A program made the position numbers and the translations under genes. The notes under the pieces were generated by a model. It worked only from the letters and a program-made list of their open reading frames with translations. It did not search any database and was not told the DNA's origin. Below are positions 61,926 to 64,000 of a stretch of DNA of 64,000 bases, piece by piece (within the stretch, counting starts at the first letter, position 1; each line of letters starts with the position of its first letter). Source of the DNA: Coriaria nepalensis (taxonomy: Eukaryota > Streptophyta > Magnoliopsida > Cucurbitales > Coriariaceae); assembly GCA_027186245.1 (NCBI GenBank), contig CP114487.1:11837001-11901000 (forward strand). The letters run 5' to 3'.

Positions 61926-63062
61926 ATGGACAACCAAACTGAGACTGAACCACAAGCAGAACCACCTTCCCAACCCCAATCCCAGTCTCAAACTCAGACT
62001 CAGAATTTCGAAGACTGCACCACCATTCCTCTCTCTGAAACCACCACCGCACCAAACGACGCCGTCGTCAACGCTTCTCAACTAGCCCCTTCTCCACCGT
62101 CCAAAATTCCCTCTCGTCCCCGCAAGATTCGAAAGCTCACGCCCGTTAATAACTGCAATTATGAAAATTCCGACCCAAATGACTATCAAATCATGCCCCT
62201 TTCCGATAACCCTACGCCTGTTTCCACCTCTAGGGCGACAAAGAGCAAGATTGTCCAGAAACGAGCTCCATTTGTCCCTCGAATCGCGGCTCGACCTCTA
62301 TCTTGCGAGGGTGAGGTTGAAACTGCGCTCCGCCATCTGCGAAACGCCGATGCACTTCTTGCTCCCTTGATCGACGTTCATCAACGCCCTATCTTTGACA
62401 GTTTCCAGACTCCATTCCTTGCCCTAACTAGAAGCATTCTATATCAGCAGCTCGCTTACAAAGCAGGCACTTCGATCTATACAAGATTCATCGCACTCTG
62501 TGGTGGAGAGACCGGTGTTCTTCCCGAAACTGTTCTTTCCCTAAATCCTCAGCAGCTTAGGCAGATCGGTGTTTCAGGTCGTAAAGCTAGTTATCTCCAA
62601 GACCTTGCGAGAAAATACCAAAACGGAATTTTATCCGATGCGGCGATTGTAAATATGGATGATAAATCACTTTTCACAATGCTTACAATGGTGAATGGAA
62701 TCGGATCTTGGTCTGTTCATATGTTCATGATCTTCTCCCTACATAGACCGGATGTCCTTCCTATAAACGATCTCAATATTCGTAAAGGGGTTCAGCTTCT
62801 ATACAGTCTTGAAGAGTTGCCTAGACCTTCTCAGATGGATCAATTGTGTGAAAAATGGAGGCCGTATAGGTCAGTCGGGTCTTGGTATATGTGGAGACTG
62901 GCTGAAGAAAAGGGGGCTTCGGCAAGTGCTGCTTCGGTGGTTGCTGGAGCTACTAGTCTGCAGCAACAGCAGCAACAACAACAACAACAGCATGAGGAGC
63001 GGCAGGAGCACCAGCAGCCTCAGCTTCTTGATCCAATCAATAGCATTCTTAATCTTGGGTAA
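61926..63062 (+). CDS. DNA-3-methyladenine glycosylase II (AlkA-type, HhH-GPD)
   Basis: Intronless, 378 residues. The enzyme removes alkylated bases such as 3-methyladenine and starts base excision repair in the nucleus or organelles. The first 120 residues are low-complexity (Gln/Thr/Pro/Ser), with the basic stretch RPRKIRKL. The fold begins at ALRHLRNADALLAPLI. Family marks are PFLALTRSILYQQLAYKAGT, IGVSGRKASYLQDLA, the helix-hairpin-helix MVNGIGSWSVHMFMIFSL, and the catalytic Asp in LPINDLNIRKG. WRPYRSVGSWYMWRL follows. The C-terminal tail has a run of ten Gln. Start at 61926, with no alternative upstream. Recall suggests At1g75230/At1g19480. Confidence 0.95.
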   Translation: MDNQTETEPQAEPPSQPQSQSQTQTQNFEDCTTIPLSETTTAPNDAVVNASQLAPSPPSKIPSRPRKIRKLTPVNNCNYENSDPNDYQIMPLSDNPTPVSTSRATKSKIVQKRAPFVPRIAARPLSCEGEVETALRHLRNADALLAPLIDVHQRPIFDSFQTPFLALTRSILYQQLAYKAGTSIYTRFIALCGGETGVLPETVLSLNPQQLRQIGVSGRKASYLQDLARKYQNGILSDAAIVNMDDKSLFTMLTMVNGIGSWSVHMFMIFSLHRPDVLPINDLNIRKGVQLLYSLEELPRPSQMDQLCEKWRPYRSVGSWYMWRLAEEKGASASAASVVAGATSLQQQQQQQQQQHEERQEHQQPQLLDPINSILNLG

Positions 63063-64000
63063 TATCTCTACTGCTCTAAATCTGTACTTACTACTTGCTG
63101 AATAATGAGCATATGGAATTATGGGTTCTTTTATGCTGCTAGGTATGCTATATACTTGTTTTCTTACTTGCAATGTACCTCCTCAATATTCAATTACGTC
63201 AGTTCATGAACATGGGGAATGTTATTTATACAGCTAGAATGGTGTAGAAGAAATGCATAATATAGTGATATCTGCTAGGTTTAAAGTCTGTCTTCTGAAT
63301 GAGTTATAATGAATGGAGGCTTCTCATTGTAGATATGATATGGTTGATTGGATGGATCAAACTTCAACATGATTATTTCTTATGCTCTTGTGGTGCTCAT
63401 TTCGTTTGTCATTCTCATTCTATCATATTGCTTTTAATTGTTTGATAATTTTGCTTTTTATTTTTATATGAATATCAATTACTTTTGTGGAAGTGTGTCT
63501 TTGCCTACATTTTTTCAATTTCAAGTGTGCTTCTTATCTCTGCATGACTTAGAACGTTAAAATCGGTTTCTTGTATCTAGTATCTGCATATATCCTCTTC
63601 CAATCCCAACCTGCACATATTGACATTTGGGGTGTTATGGTGTTAAAGCAAGGGTGCTACCGTTTGAGGTCATGAGAGCCTAACCCCCCAACCAGTTGTG
63701 TTTTCATTTGGCCTCGTTCAAATGGAAATCACTAAATCAGCAAACCATGCTTCTTAATTGACAAGAGTAGGTAATGTGGTGCTCATTTTCCATTTATAAC
63801 CCAAACATATATTAACTTGCTTGAATAATATGGGTGACATGGCTAAATGTCTGAGATGAAGAGCCAAATTAGTTTGAATCTGAAGCAGAAAAAGGTGAGA
63901 CTCTTGGTAAAAGTGAAGATTGAGCTGTGTCATATTTAGCAGGCATATCAAATGTCACAATGAGTAAGATATGGAAAGCGGCAGATCCTAATATTATTAA
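63063..64000. other. 3' flank of the glycosylase gene
   Basis: No gene was recognised up to the end of the window. The first few hundred bases are probably 3' UTR. A minus-strand frame at 63754-63951 (65 residues) has no support. Confidence 0.45.

Overview
This window is nuclear DNA of a flowering plant, almost certainly a eudicot. The genes are split by many short GT-AG introns, intergenic DNA is AT-rich, and the proteins (EXA1-like GYF protein, OVATE protein, DUF620, COV-like, OEP24, PMT-type methyltransferase) belong to land-plant families. I cannot fix the species. From memory, several genes have Arabidopsis relatives that cluster on chromosome 1 (At1g75140, At1g75160, At1g75230, At1g19430) and chromosome 5 (At5g42950, At5g42960, At5g42740, At5g42720). 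That hints at conserved blocks, but it is recall, not a search.

Left part (1-24 kb): a frameshifted At1g75140-like membrane-protein gene (minus), the plastid envelope pore OEP24 (minus), a divergent unknown nuclear-type protein (plus) whose promoter carries two E2F-like sites, an intronless OVATE repressor (minus), a DUF620 gene (plus), a non-coding unit with box C/D snoRNAs (12.8-14.2 kb), the ten-exon EXA1-like gene (minus), and dUTPase (plus), again with E2F-type sites.

Middle part (24-44 kb): the 23-exon cytosolic phosphoglucose isomerase gene (minus), a tRNA-Glu(UUC) gene, a COV-like membrane protein gene, a broken GH17 beta-1,3-glucanase next to its intact paralogue, a heavily decayed TRM/DUF4378 gene, a decayed Ty1/copia RNase H fragment, and an At1g01500-type gene.

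Right part (45-64 kb): a decayed Mutator-like element of about 4.6 kb (acidic MURA start, transposase remains, DUF1985 relic, subterminal repeats), a small AT-hook protein gene, a PMT28-like methyltransferase, an LRR receptor pseudokinase with a 23-nt micro-exon, a 3.2-kb gene-free stretch, and an AlkA-type 3-methyladenine DNA glycosylase.

Exon structures were assembled by hand from splice signals, codon phase and family conservation. For EXA1, PGI, OEP24, DUT, the COV-like gene, GH17, PMT28-like and the LRR kinase every exon joins in phase to a full-length protein. The genes are ordinary housekeeping or signalling genes that do not form one pathway. Possible links are DNA maintenance (dUTPase, glycosylase, the E2F-linked unknown), RNA and translation (snoRNAs, EXA1, tRNA-Glu), and cell wall (GH17, PMT28-like, COV-like). 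I found no clearly new biological system. The most informative observation is the snoRNA cluster: one RNA carries two guides for overlapping 25S rRNA positions, and its neighbour repeats one of them.
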